A DNA stretch of 64,000 nucleotides from Oceanirhabdus sp942490885 (GCA_942490885.1 CALNYT010000002.1:806001-870000); one strand, 5' to 3'. Counted from the first letter of the stretch, positions 8,821 to 18,159 are shown. Notes: generated by a model from the sequence alone, not told the origin. Numbers and translations are program-made.

Positions 8821-9996
8821 ATGAATAAATTTGCAAAATACAATGATTTTTTTAGGAATGGATTATTAATATTTATTGTTATAAGTTTAATTTTAAACTA
8901 TAAAACTACTCCATCAATAGCTATTTTATATGGTGGGATTTTTTTAGCTGCAATTTTAAATGATAATTTAAGATACAGTAAGTGGTTTAATAATAAAAAA
9001 AAATTTATGATTTCGTTAATAACATCTTTATGTTTATGTTCTTTCTTGATGTATATGGGTGGAGGTAATACAATTTTTTATTCGTATTTTCTTTTGTATG
9101 ACATAATTGTTCTTTTAGACGAAAAGAGTGGGCGTATATTTTTTATTATTCATCTTAGTATAAATATCTTAATAATAAGTATTTATTTGAATCTATTCAA
9201 TAATATATTTTCATTGAATTATTGGAAGAATAATATTGTAAATTATGCACTCTATTTGCTAATGTATCTAGTAAATACTTTTTCATTTATGAGCATTAAA
9301 TTTAATATAAGAGAAAAAGCAAGAGTTAAGAAATTAAACAATGAATTAGAAGAGGCTAATGAGAAGCTGAAGGATTATTCTTTAAAAGTTGAAGAACTCA
9401 CAATAAAGAATGAAAGAAATAGAGTAGCACAAGAAATACATGATTCTTTGGGTCATTCTTTAACTGCCCTCATAATGCATCTTGATTTTTTAGAGAAAGT
9501 TATAGATAAAAATCCAGAAAAAGCTAAAGAAGTAGTAATTAAATCTCAGAACATAGCAAGAAATAGTATGAAGGATGTTAGGAGAGCTATATATGCTTTG
9601 AAGGATAATGAGATTTCAAAAGGTTTAGTTTATTCCATAGAGAGCTTAATAGAAAATTTAACTGTTTCTCAGGGAATAAAGTTTGATTGTAATATTGCAG
9701 ATGATGATATAGAGAATATAGAACTAAATATCAAAAATATAATATTTATAACTATAAAAGAATCTATAACAAATGGTATCAAACATGGACATGCATCTTT
9801 TTTCTTTATTAACTTAGAAAAAACAGATAATAACATAAAATTAAATATCCAGGACAACGGAAAGGGTTGTGAAAAAGTGGTGTTTGGTAATGGACTTAAA
9901 GGTATGAAAGATAGGATTGACGCAGTATCAGGAAAAATAGATTTTAGTGTAAATAAAGATGGTGGTTTTGAAGTAGAGGTTTCTATACCAGCGTAA
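8821..9996 (+). CDS. Sensor histidine kinase, NarL/DesK class
   Basis: About 391 residues. The N-terminal 150 or so residues hold several membrane segments (for example GLLIFIVISLIL and SYFLLYDIIVLL), then a coiled coil. A HisKA_3 dimerisation helix follows, with phospho-acceptor His207 in QEIHDSLGHSLTAL, and a GHKL ATPase domain with DNGKGC and GNGLKGM. ATG 8821 is chosen after GTGGGG; the GTG at 8815 is an equally possible start. The next gene, 25 bp downstream from stop to start, is its response regulator. The signal is unknown. Confidence 0.88.
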   Translation: MNKFAKYNDFFRNGLLIFIVISLILNYKTTPSIAILYGGIFLAAILNDNLRYSKWFNNKKKFMISLITSLCLCSFLMYMGGGNTIFYSYFLLYDIIVLLDEKSGRIFFIIHLSINILIISIYLNLFNNIFSLNYWKNNIVNYALYLLMYLVNTFSFMSIKFNIREKARVKKLNNELEEANEKLKDYSLKVEELTIKNERNRVAQEIHDSLGHSLTALIMHLDFLEKVIDKNPEKAKEVVIKSQNIARNSMKDVRRAIYALKDNEISKGLVYSIESLIENLTVSQGIKFDCNIADDDIENIELNIKNIIFITIKESITNGIKHGHASFFFINLEKTDNNIKLNIQDNGKGCEKVVFGNGLKGMKDRIDAVSGKIDFSVNKDGGFEVEVSIPA

Positions 9997-10021
9997 ATAT
10001 TTGGTGAAAGGAAGTGTTTCT

Positions 10022-10705
10022 ATGATAAATGTTATGATTGTTGATGATCATTCAATAATTAGAGAAGGACTTAGTATGACTCTTAGTTTATATGATGATA
10101 TCAATATTTGTGGGGAAGCTTCTAATGGAAAGGAAGCAATAGAGTTTATTGAGGATAATAGTGTTGATGTTGTTCTTATGGACATAAGAATGCCTGTTAT
10201 GGATGGTGTTGAAGCTACTAAAATAATAAAAGAAAAATTCAATAATATAAAAATTCTTATTCTTACTACATTTAAAGAAGAAGAATATATATTTGAAGCT
10301 TTGAAAAATGGTGCTGACGGATATCTTTTAAAAGATGCTAAATCTGAGGAAATAATAAAAGGAATAAAAACAGTTTATTCAGGAAATGTTCTTCTGCAAC
10401 CAGAAATTGCAGCTAAAGTAGTCAAGGCTTTTAATACAATGATGACATCACATGAGAAAAAAGAAACTCATAAAAAGAATAATGTAAAAGAGGATAAGGG
10501 TGAAATAAGAGGAAAATATGAGACACTTACAGTTAGAGAAAGTGAGATAGCAAGACTTGTAGCTGATGGAAAAAGTAATAAAGAAATAAGTGATATACTT
10601 TTCATAACAGAAGGTACTGTGAAAAATCATCTTACTAAAATTCTTGGTAAACTTGAAGTGCGTGATAGAACACAGTTGGCGCTATATATAAAAGAATATG
10701 ACTAA
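10022..10705 (+). CDS. Response regulator, NarL/FixJ family
   Basis: 227 residues: a receiver domain with phospho-acceptor Asp54 (VLMDIRMPVMDG), a charged linker, and a LuxR-type helix-turn-helix (LTVRESEIARLVADGKSNKE). ATG 10022 follows AAAGGAAG; the open frame extends further up but without a ribosome site. It forms a pair with the kinase upstream. The MFS exporter downstream is a possible but unproven target. Confidence 0.9.
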   Translation: MINVMIVDDHSIIREGLSMTLSLYDDINICGEASNGKEAIEFIEDNSVDVVLMDIRMPVMDGVEATKIIKEKFNNIKILILTTFKEEEYIFEALKNGADGYLLKDAKSEEIIKGIKTVYSGNVLLQPEIAAKVVKAFNTMMTSHEKKETHKKNNVKEDKGEIRGKYETLTVRESEIARLVADGKSNKEISDILFITEGTVKNHLTKILGKLEVRDRTQLALYIKEYD

Positions 10706-10716
10706 AGTCATATAAG

Positions 10717-10742
10717 AAGGTAAGTATACCTTCTTTTTTTAT
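10717..10742 (+). terminator. Terminator of the first two-component pair
   Basis: AGAAGGTA and TACCTTCT around AGTA, followed by seven T's. Confidence 0.88.
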
Positions 10743-10889
10743 GCCTATAATCATTACCTTGGTTAGATGGAGTACTAAGGAAATTATTGTATTATTAACT
10801 TGTAAGGAGTTAAAGACAATCTATGTTAAAAATTGATTTATTTAAATAGTATAAATGTATTTTTAATTAATAGATAATTTTTTAATCAA

Positions 10890-10920
10890 AGAATAAAGGA
10901 CAGAGAATAAAGAACAAATT
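10890..10920. repeat. AAAGAACAGAGAAC-type interspersed repeat, single copy
   Basis: A purine-rich stretch, AATAAAGGACAGAGAATAAA followed by GAACAAATTAGG. It resembles the inverted copies at 35444-35625 and 48899-48970. No other feature was seen in the 10743-10960 spacer. Confidence 0.4.
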
Positions 10921-10966
10921 AGGTAATTTTTAAAAATAGAGAATTTATAAAAATAATGAAAGTGAG

Positions 10967-11001
10967 GTGAGTCCATTACCAAGAATCAATTATTGGTGAT
11001 G
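10967..11001 (+). promoter_or_regulatory. Possible leader peptide and hairpin before the MFS gene
   Basis: CATTACCAA 10974-10982 can pair with TTGGTGATG 10993-11001 (9 bp, one G-U), ending 8 bases before the MFS start. A 10-codon reading frame, GTG 10967 to TGA 10999 (MSPLPRINYW), runs through the hairpin. This geometry resembles translational attenuation leaders of drug exporters, but the ribosome site of the short frame is weak. Confidence 0.35.
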
Positions 11002-11009
11002 GGGATTGT

Positions 11010-12188
11010 ATGAAAGAATCATTAGGTATTAATAAAGCGGTGTATTATATTTCTTTTCCATTAGCGTTTATGGGATTTATATTACCTATATATGCAGCTA
11101 GTATGGGATCAAGTGTTATGGAAGTTGGATTATTGTATTCAATATTTTCACTGTGTAGTGTGTTGATAAGACCTTTAGTTGGTAAGTTAATTGATACTAA
11201 AGGTAGAAAATTTTGTTTCATTATTGGTCTTTTCTGTTATGTTATTGTAAGTGGATTATTTTTATTAGGAAACAGTTATAAATATATTTTAGCAGCAAGA
11301 ATAGTTCAAAGTATTGCTTCGGCGTTTTTATGGATAAGCATTAACACAATGATTTCTGATGTAAGTGAAGATTCTCGTAGAGCTTATAATTTTGCAGTTA
11401 TAGGAGAAAAAGCAGACAGAGGAGCAATGATGGGGTCAGTTATTGGGTTTACAATTATGTTCTCATATCAAGGTGATGATAAATTCATATATATTTTTGG
11501 AGTTTATTTTATAGTAGCTATATTAGCATTGTATAAAGGTATTAAAGACTGTAGAGAAACAATTAATGATAGTAATGTCACAAGTGAAAAAAAATCTGTA
11601 GTTATAGATAAAAAATTTATTAAATTTATGCTTATAACAATGGTTTTATCTACTGTTTCAAGTCTTTTAGCACCAATATTCTTAATATATTTAAGGGATA
11701 ATATATCAAGAAATATGACTTTAATAAGTTATGTATATATACCAGCAGCTATATTATCAATGATATTACCATCTAAATTAGCAAAATTTACTCAAAAGCA
11801 TGGAAAATGTAAGATTATGATTGTTGGAATTATAATAGATGCAGTATTCACACTAATTATACCTGTATTTAAGTCTTTTGAGGCATTTATGATAATCTAT
11901 ACTATTACGTGTATAGGTGGAATGTTAAGTGGACCTGCTCAGAAAGCTCTTGTAAGTGAGATGACAGGAGGAAATAATAGAGGTAAGGCTTATGGGTTAT
12001 ATAGTTTTGCTGCAGGAATAGGTGGGATTATAGGACCTTTAGCTGGAACAGCCGTATATCAATATGTAAGCAGTGATATGGTATTCTATATACAGGGTGC
12101 AGTATTAATAGTGTGTTGTATATTAATAGGAAGTTTATTCAAGTCTAATTCAAAAAAGAATGTTGAGGCTGTAACAAATAATAATTAA
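11010..12188 (+). CDS. MFS transporter, probable drug or metabolite exporter
   Basis: 392 residues with about 12 hydrophobic segments in two halves joined by a charged loop (CRETINDSNVTSEKKSV, about residues 185-205). The signature between helices 2 and 3 is RPLVGKLIDTKGRKFC, the classic MFS GxLaDrxGrK type. The second half carries GLYSFAAGIGGIIGPLAG. The substrate is unknown. The start at ATG 11010 has only a weak GGGG ribosome site next to a hairpin. A terminator follows. Confidence 0.85.
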   Translation: MKESLGINKAVYYISFPLAFMGFILPIYAASMGSSVMEVGLLYSIFSLCSVLIRPLVGKLIDTKGRKFCFIIGLFCYVIVSGLFLLGNSYKYILAARIVQSIASAFLWISINTMISDVSEDSRRAYNFAVIGEKADRGAMMGSVIGFTIMFSYQGDDKFIYIFGVYFIVAILALYKGIKDCRETINDSNVTSEKKSVVIDKKFIKFMLITMVLSTVSSLLAPIFLIYLRDNISRNMTLISYVYIPAAILSMILPSKLAKFTQKHGKCKIMIVGIIIDAVFTLIIPVFKSFEAFMIIYTITCIGGMLSGPAQKALVSEMTGGNNRGKAYGLYSFAAGIGGIIGPLAGTAVYQYVSSDMVFYIQGAVLIVCCILIGSLFKSNSKKNVEAVTNNN

Positions 12189-12198
12189 GTCAAATAGT

Positions 12199-12245
12199 AA
12201 ACCTTCGTACATTTGTCTGGTTCAGGCTATAAGTATGAAGGTTTT
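12199..12245 (+). terminator. Terminator of the MFS gene
   Basis: AACCTTCGTAC pairs with GTATGAAGGTT around a loop of about 20 bases, then TTTT. Confidence 0.7.
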
Positions 12246-12317
12246 GTAACTTGTTTGATTATAATATGGAATAAAATTATATTAATTAATGGTATGTTTG
12301 GAAAGGAGAAATAACAA

Positions 12318-13130
12318 ATGAATAAATTTGTACATATTGTTTTTGGAGACTCAGCAGCAGGGAACTTAAAATACTTTTTTAGTAATAATAACAATGATTT
12401 TAAGGGTGAAATAATAAATTTTAGGGCAGATCATTCAATTGGGCCAATAGATGAAGTAGATTCAAAAAATGGACTTGAAAAGAGGATTAAGTGGTTTGAA
12501 GAGAATTTATCAGAGGTTTTTGAAGAAGATTATCTTGAATACATTGAGAAAGAATTTATTGATACATATGAAAGTATAAAAAATATAGATTTAGATTCAA
12601 AAATTGTAATATGGTATGGTGAAAATACTTCTGATCAAGTAGGTCTTAGATATTTAATCGGGCAATTAAGAAGTGAAGAATTATACGAGGTTAATGTTTC
12701 CAACTCATACATAGAAGATTATAATGATAATAAATATAAACCAAGAGCTCTTGGTGAGTGTGTGCCAAAAGAACTAAATCAAATAATTTTAACAATGAAA
12801 AAAATAGAAAAAGAAAAAAGAAATAGTCTGATAAATGATTGGGAGATTCTCAGAAAATCTAAAGAAAATTTGAGAATTCTAATAGAAAATAGAATAATTG
12901 GGGTAGAGGAAAGTTATTATGATAATGATATATTATCAAACTGTAGCTTTAATTTTAAAAAAGCTGCGAGAATAATTGGAATCACTATGGGCAAATCACA
13001 TCAGCTTATTGGTGATGCTTATATTGATTATAGAGTTAGAAGGTTAATTGAAAGTGGAAAAGTTGAATACCGTGGAAGACTTGAATCTATGAGGGATTTT
13101 GAAATAAGAGTAACTGGTGGATTAAATTAA
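12318..13130 (+). CDS. DUF1835/DUF3658 domain protein
   Basis: 270 residues. The N-terminus, VHIVFGDSAAGNLKYFF, is the DUF1835 signature. The C-terminal 90 residues (LRILIENRIIGVEESYYDND onward, then IDYRVRRLIESGKVEYRG) fit DUF3658. Function of the family is not established; the protein looks cytosolic. ATG 12318 follows GAAAGGAG. A longer paralogue at 39707-40903 shares nearly every block but has an extra C-terminal domain of about 125 residues. Confidence 0.8.
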   Translation: MNKFVHIVFGDSAAGNLKYFFSNNNNDFKGEIINFRADHSIGPIDEVDSKNGLEKRIKWFEENLSEVFEEDYLEYIEKEFIDTYESIKNIDLDSKIVIWYGENTSDQVGLRYLIGQLRSEELYEVNVSNSYIEDYNDNKYKPRALGECVPKELNQIILTMKKIEKEKRNSLINDWEILRKSKENLRILIENRIIGVEESYYDNDILSNCSFNFKKAARIIGITMGKSHQLIGDAYIDYRVRRLIESGKVEYRGRLESMRDFEIRVTGGLN

Positions 13131-13144
13131 AACATAAAAAACTC

Positions 13145-13175
13145 TTGACTTAGAGTTGACTATAAGGGTTATGAT
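13145..13175 (+). promoter_or_regulatory. MerR-type promoter with 19-bp spacer
   Basis: TTGACT 13145-13150 and TATGAT 13170-13175 are separated by 19 bases that contain the dyad CTTAGAGT-TGACT-ATAAG. Long spacers with this dyad are characteristic of promoters twisted open by MerR-family activators. The dyad closely resembles the AdhR-class operator type, and the gene behind it was an alcohol dehydrogenase. Confidence 0.7.
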
Positions 13176-13260
13176 AATGATAGATTAATTAATATATTAT
13201 AAAAACTAGTGAGTATATGACAAAGGACATATCTTACATAACCATAGGAGGGAATAAAAA

Positions 13261-13395
13261 ATGTTTAACTTCAATTTTCATAATCCAACGCATATTATTT
13301 TTGGTAAAGATAGGTTAGGTGAACTTGATAAATTCATCCCAAAAGAAGCAAGAGTACTTGTGCTTTTTGGGGGAGGAAGTGTTAATAGAATTTGA
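13261..13395 (+). pseudogene. Iron-containing alcohol dehydrogenase, N-terminal stump
   Basis: A well-placed ATG (after AGGAGGG) opens FNFHNPTHIIFGKDRLGEL and LVLFGGGSVNRI, the N-terminus of BdhA/YqhD-type NADPH-dependent alcohol dehydrogenases. It stops at codon 45, whereas the family is near 390 residues. A terminator-like hairpin follows at once, so the body of the gene was deleted between the start region and the terminator. It is an evident remnant, not a functional enzyme. Confidence 0.85.
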
Positions 13396-13411
13396 CTTAT
13401 GAAATAGCTTG

Positions 13412-13435
13412 AACCACGATAGAAATATCGTGGTT
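13412..13435 (+). terminator. Hairpin left behind the alcohol dehydrogenase stump
   Basis: AACCACGATA and TATCGTGGTT around GAAA; only a short interrupted T run follows. The arms are identical to the ackA terminator. The rest of 13440-13625 holds no gene. Confidence 0.6.
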
Positions 13436-13639
13436 TATAGTTTTGCATATTTAGTCAAAAAATAAAATATAATCTCTAAAATAGTAGTAGTTTTTATTAC
13501 TTGAATAGTATAAAATAATGACAAGGTTGTATATAAACTTGAACTTTATGGCATATTTTTAAATAAAGAGATTTAAAGAATATTATTTGTCTTAATAGGA
13601 ATATTGACTCTCAGTGTATAAAATAATTGAAAGATATAA

Positions 13640-13651
13640 GGGGGGGGGGGG
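13640..13651 (+). repeat. G12 homopolymer serving as ribosome binding site
   Basis: Twelve consecutive G's lie 2 bases before the TTG start at 13654. In such AT-rich DNA a G12 run is exceptional and prone to slippage. Changes in its length would alter the spacing of the Shine-Dalgarno contact. Confidence 0.7.
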
Positions 13652-13653
13652 AA

Positions 13654-14298
13654 TTGAAAAAAAGATATAAACTATTATTAATAATTAGTATTTGGACAGT
13701 TATTGCAGGTATTTTATATAAACAAGGATTATTTACAACAGACATTAACACAGTTAATGAGGTTATAGGAACTAATCCATTAAAAATGAGAGGAATATTT
13801 GTTTTATTATCAAGCTTTAGAGTAATACTATTTATTCCACAGACTGTTTTTATATTTATTGGAAGTGTTTTATTTGGAGCTTATGAAGGATTTGTTTTAT
13901 CTTTCATATCGTTAATAATAAGTCAGACTATAATGTATATAGTAGGAAGATATCTTCAAAGATGGTTTATTACAGAGAAATATTTTGAAAAGAATAAAAA
14001 CCTAATAGCACATATTGAAACCTATGGCTACAAATTTTTAGCCTTGGGGATAGCATGCCCGGTACTTCCTTCAGATGCTATAACATTAACTGCAGCTTTC
14101 ATGAAATTGGAATATAAAAAATGTATGGTAACTATAATTTTAGTAGCCTCACCAATAATATTTTTATATGGAGTTATGGGAGGAAATTTTCAAAAATCAA
14201 ATGGATTTATAGGTATTGTAGTTATTAGTATAATACTAATTTCCTATTACACTTTTAGAGTATGGAAAAAGATAAATTTAAGAAATAAAGTTAGTTGA
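13654..14298 (+). CDS. TVP38/TMEM64 (DedA-superfamily) membrane protein
   Basis: 214 residues, with about six hydrophobic segments. The family core is FIPQTVFIFIGSVLFGAYEG followed by LGIACPVLPSDAITLTAAF, a variant of the VTT-domain motif. Relatives are integral membrane proteins thought to act in lipid handling or proton-coupled transport. TTG 13654 follows the G12 tract; an in-frame TTG at 13627 would read through it. A terminator follows, and the two-component pair comes next. Confidence 0.85.
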   Translation: MKKRYKLLLIISIWTVIAGILYKQGLFTTDINTVNEVIGTNPLKMRGIFVLLSSFRVILFIPQTVFIFIGSVLFGAYEGFVLSFISLIISQTIMYIVGRYLQRWFITEKYFEKNKNLIAHIETYGYKFLALGIACPVLPSDAITLTAAFMKLEYKKCMVTIILVASPIIFLYGVMGGNFQKSNGFIGIVVISIILISYYTFRVWKKINLRNKVS

Positions 14299-14317
14299 AA
14301 GAGTTTCGACAATCTGA

Positions 14318-14340
14318 CCACCATAGGGATATGGTGGTTT
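14318..14340 (+). terminator. Terminator of the TVP38-type gene
   Basis: CCACCAT and ATGGTGG around a 6-base loop, then TTTAAATTTT. Confidence 0.7.
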
Positions 14341-14418
14341 AAATTTTATTAGATATAGTATATAGTGATTATATAGATAGTCTAGTTCAGAAGTGATTTA
14401 TTGGAAAGGTGTGAAGGT

Positions 14419-15114
14419 ATGGAAGAAAAAATATTAGTAGTAGACGATGAAAAAAATATTGCTGACCTCATAGCATATGCTTTTAAAAGAGAAGGTTACA
14501 GTGTTGACACAGCCTATGATGGAGAAGAAGCCTTAGATAAAATAAAAAAATTTAATCCAGATGTAATGGTTATTGATGTTATGATGCCTAAAATGAATGG
14601 ATTTGAAGTGTGTAGGAAATTAGATAATAGAGAAAATTTAGGGATTGTTATGCTCACTGCAAAAAATGATATTGTAGACAAAGTAATAGGGCTCGAGTTA
14701 GGCGCGGATGATTATATTACAAAGCCCTTTGACATAAGAGAAATAATAGCAAGGGTTAAATCACTACTTAGAAGACTGAATAAAATGCCTAATGAAGCGG
14801 AAGTGGTAGATATAGAAATTAAAGATTTAAAAGTTATATTAAAACAAAGAAAAGTTCTCATTAAAGGAAATGAATTGGAATTTACACCTAAGGAATTTGA
14901 TTTACTTGTCCTTTTATTATCAAATTTAGATAGAGTATATACAAGAGATGAACTTTTAGATTTAATTTGGGAAATGGAGTATATGGGTGGAACTCGTACG
15001 GTGGATATTCATATTCAAAGACTAAGAAAAAAATTAGGCAAACCCTATGAAAATATAATACAGACAGTATATAGAGTTGGATATAAAGCTGTAGGTGAAA
15101 TCTATGAAGGGTAG
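14419..15114 (+). CDS. Response regulator, OmpR/PhoB family
   Basis: 231 residues: a receiver with Asp53 (VIDVMMPKMNG) and Lys in ITKPFD, then a winged-helix DNA-binding domain ending RTVDIHIQRLRKKLG and TVYRVGYK. ATG 14419 lies 9 bases after GGAAAGG, which favours it over the upstream TTG 14401. It overlaps the kinase gene by 11 bp, so the two are translationally coupled. Confidence 0.92.
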   Translation: MEEKILVVDDEKNIADLIAYAFKREGYSVDTAYDGEEALDKIKKFNPDVMVIDVMMPKMNGFEVCRKLDNRENLGIVMLTAKNDIVDKVIGLELGADDYITKPFDIREIIARVKSLLRRLNKMPNEAEVVDIEIKDLKVILKQRKVLIKGNELEFTPKEFDLLVLLLSNLDRVYTRDELLDLIWEMEYMGGTRTVDIHIQRLRKKLGKPYENIIQTVYRVGYKAVGEIYEG

Positions 15115-16573
15115 TATAAAAGTTAAATTTAGTGTATTTTTAGCACTTCTTTTACTTTTAACAGTTAGTATACTCAGTACACTAGTATTAAGAGGGGTAA
15201 GAAATAATCAAAAGAATGATTATGAGATGTACTTAGCGCAACAGGTTAAAATCGCAAACACATATATCAAACAGATGTATCTTGAGGAATCAATAGATAA
15301 TACAGAAGAATTCTTACAAAACAATGCACAACAACTTGCACTACAGATGAATTCAATTAGTGGGATGTATATTGGAATTTATGATATGGGTGGTAGAGAA
15401 TTAACGGATTTTCTTGCAGCTAATATTAGAGAAGATGTTGAAGATATACTTTCTCATGCTCGGAATAATCAAATAGTATATAAAATTGTGGGTGAGTATA
15501 TTGAATATATGGCCCCTCTTTATAATGAGAATCAAATAGGGGTAATTCAACTTCACTATTCTCTAAAAAAAGATATTCAATTTTATAATGATATAAAAAA
15601 TCTTTTTATCAGCATAGGATTTGGTGTATTTGTATTTAGTTTTATCATTGCGTATTTTTATTTTAATAGATTTTCTAAAAGTATTGTTAAACTGAAAAAA
15701 GATACAGTTGATATTAAAATGGGCTTATATTCTAGTATTGTTCCTCTTAAGAGAAAAGATGAACTTGGAGACTTGAGTGAAGGAATTTATTATATGAGTA
15801 ATCAAATTGAAAAAAATATAAAAACAATGGAAACAGAACAGCAAAATCTAAAATTAGCAGTGGAAAAGCTAGGAGCTTTAGAGAAGCAGCAGAAAACTTT
15901 TATTGGAAATATAACACATGAATTCAAAACCCCCTTAACAGTTATAAAAACTTATATGGATTTATTAGAGCTTTATTCAGATGATTCTAATTTGTTGGAA
16001 GAAGCTAAGGTTAATATAGCAAAAGAGGCACAAAGACTAAATGAGATGGTGGAGAAGAGTTTACATTTGTCATCATTGGAGAAATATGATTTTGAATTTG
16101 AGTGTAGAGAAATAGATGTGAAAGATATCTTAGAAGAGATATGTAGTCGAATGCAAGGAAAAGCACAGAAATTTAATATCACTTTAACAAAAAAATTGGA
16201 ATCTGGAGTTATTCTAGGTGACAAGGAAAATCTAATGCATATTTTTATTAATTTAATAGACAATGCAATAAAATATAATGAGGTTAATGGAGAAATATTT
16301 ATTAAGAGCTTTACTAAAGATAAAAAAGTATTTATCGAAGTATCAGATACTGGAATTGGAATTCCAAAAGAGGCAAGGGAGAAGATATTTGAACCATTTT
16401 TTACAGTAAATAAGGATAGAAGTAAAAATCATGGGGGAACAGGATTAGGACTTTCTCTTGTAAAAGAGTTAATAGAAAAACAAAAAGGAACCATTATGAT
16501 ATTAGACACTAAAGAAAAAGGAACAACATTTTTAATTTCTTTTCCAAGTCTATATAAAGAATTCATAGTATAA
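15104..16573 (+). CDS. Sensor histidine kinase, HAMP/HisKA type
   Basis: About 489 residues. Membrane segments lie at about 8-28 and 165-185, with an extracytoplasmic sensor between them. A HAMP region follows, then HisKA with His272 (THEFKTPLTVIKTYM), and an ATPase domain with NLIDNAIKYN, DTGIGIPKEAREKIF and GGTGLGLSLVKEL. ATG 15104 follows AGGTGA; GTG 15095 is an alternative. It pairs with the OmpR-type regulator upstream. The WD40-like lipoprotein downstream may belong to the same response. Confidence 0.9.
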   Translation: MKGSIKVKFSVFLALLLLLTVSILSTLVLRGVRNNQKNDYEMYLAQQVKIANTYIKQMYLEESIDNTEEFLQNNAQQLALQMNSISGMYIGIYDMGGRELTDFLAANIREDVEDILSHARNNQIVYKIVGEYIEYMAPLYNENQIGVIQLHYSLKKDIQFYNDIKNLFISIGFGVFVFSFIIAYFYFNRFSKSIVKLKKDTVDIKMGLYSSIVPLKRKDELGDLSEGIYYMSNQIEKNIKTMETEQQNLKLAVEKLGALEKQQKTFIGNITHEFKTPLTVIKTYMDLLELYSDDSNLLEEAKVNIAKEAQRLNEMVEKSLHLSSLEKYDFEFECREIDVKDILEEICSRMQGKAQKFNITLTKKLESGVILGDKENLMHIFINLIDNAIKYNEVNGEIFIKSFTKDKKVFIEVSDTGIGIPKEAREKIFEPFFTVNKDRSKNHGGTGLGLSLVKELIEKQKGTIMILDTKEKGTTFLISFPSLYKEFIV

Positions 16574-16743
16574 ATTAAGTTTTATACTGAATATCTAAAA
16601 AGTTTACAGTATTGAAACAACTAGAGATACTTTTGAAAAATCAATCATGTATACTAAGTTTATAGAAAACATAAGGCACATCAAAAGAAATAACAAGTCA
16701 AAGATATGACGATGTTTGAAGGTGCTTGAGGAGGAAATGAAAA

Positions 16744-17907
16744 ATGATAAATAGAAAATTATTAGTGGGTATTTTGGTGATTAGTTGTTTGGTAGGAACG
16801 GTTGGATGTGCAAAATACAAAGCGGAAGCACAGGAAAACAATAAAAAGATAACTATAATAAAGGACACAAAAGATATTTTACCAACTCAGGTTGGTGCGG
16901 CTAAAATTGATACTTATGAAGGGGTAATAGGATATGATTGGTTAGATGAAAATAAAATTGTGATTACTAAAGAAAATAAAAAATTGAAGCCAGTAAAAAT
17001 AGATAATGAAAAAATGAATGCTGAGTTTGACGTGAAAAATCTTTATTTATATGATCTAAATTCTAAAGAAGAGAAAAGTGTTGGCGATCAATCTAAATTC
17101 CAAGATGAGGTAATTTTTTCTCCTAATAATGAGTATATGTTTTATATAAATCTACATGAAGAAATTGCAACAGGATATATCTCAGATTCACAAGGAAACA
17201 CACAAGTTGAGATTTCAGATAGTGCTATAGATGAGTATGATTTGAGTGAAGCTCAATGGATTAATGATGAAGAGTTAATTGTTCCTTGCCACAGTATTAG
17301 AGGTTTTGCTCTTATAAATATTGATGGAACTATAAACAAAATAAAAGATGTAGAGCAGGGGACAATGGGGACACAAGATCCATTAAATGGACTTAGTATT
17401 ACAGAACCTATGAAAGTTGGAGATAAAATATTTTATTTAACAATACATCGTGGTGCAGATGATGATGATAAAATAAAAGTTTATGATATAAATAACAAAG
17501 ATAATAAAATATTAGTTAAAGATGATATTAGAGAGTTTAGTTTATCACCTGATCAAAGTCAAATTCTTATGGTTACTTCAAACCTTGATAAAAATGTAAA
17601 TGAACTGATTATTACAGATTTAGAAGGAAAACAAAGATCGGTTTTATCTGAGGGGTATATATATGGTGCAAGATGGTCTCATGATGGAACAAAGGTAGCT
17701 TATATATCAAATGAAGACGGGCAGGAAGGCGTTTATGTAGTGGATGTGAAAACCATGGAAAAATCATTGGTTTGTGCAGGGGAATATTACCTACCTATCG
17801 CATGGAGTCCAGCTGGTGAAAAAATTATGGTGCATAGTGGAAAGGCTAAAGATAAGGATAGACCATTTGATACAATAGATGTTACTAATGTAATTACTTT
17901 AAAGTAA
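16744..17907 (+). CDS. Lipoprotein with TolB/WD40-like beta-propeller
   Basis: 387 residues with lipobox VGTVGC, so it is exported and anchored. Propeller-type strands repeat through the mature part, for example VIFSPNNEYMFYI, FSLSPDQSQILMVTS and ARWSHDGTKVAYISNEDGQ, the last being a classic TolB-like repeat. Such proteins usually bind ligands or partners rather than catalyse. ATG 16744 follows AGGAGG. It is probably expressed with or near the two-component genes upstream and ends in a strong terminator. Confidence 0.8.
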   Translation: MINRKLLVGILVISCLVGTVGCAKYKAEAQENNKKITIIKDTKDILPTQVGAAKIDTYEGVIGYDWLDENKIVITKENKKLKPVKIDNEKMNAEFDVKNLYLYDLNSKEEKSVGDQSKFQDEVIFSPNNEYMFYINLHEEIATGYISDSQGNTQVEISDSAIDEYDLSEAQWINDEELIVPCHSIRGFALINIDGTINKIKDVEQGTMGTQDPLNGLSITEPMKVGDKIFYLTIHRGADDDDKIKVYDINNKDNKILVKDDIREFSLSPDQSQILMVTSNLDKNVNELIITDLEGKQRSVLSEGYIYGARWSHDGTKVAYISNEDGQEGVYVVDVKTMEKSLVCAGEYYLPIAWSPAGEKIMVHSGKAKDKDRPFDTIDVTNVITLK

Positions 17908-17952
17908 TTACCTTGTAAGTGAAAAATATAATTTAATATATGATTAATAACT

Positions 17953-17983
17953 AAAGCCGAGGAATCTGAGATTCCTCGGCTTT
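17953..17983 (+). terminator. Strong hairpin terminator
   Basis: AAAGCCGAGGAATC and GATTCCTCGGCTTT form a perfect 14-bp stem around TGA. The A-flanked symmetry would work in both directions. Confidence 0.9.
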
Positions 17984-18159
17984 GAATATAATATCACTAC
18001 TAAATTGAGTCATATTGCTTTAATCTGTCATAATCTGCAACTACATATTCTAAAATATCATGGCAAAACATGAAAAATAAATATTACATGGTAAATTTAT
18101 GCGAATTAGGATACAATTCATATTAGGAAACAAAGAAGTTATGGAAAAGGAGAAAAACA

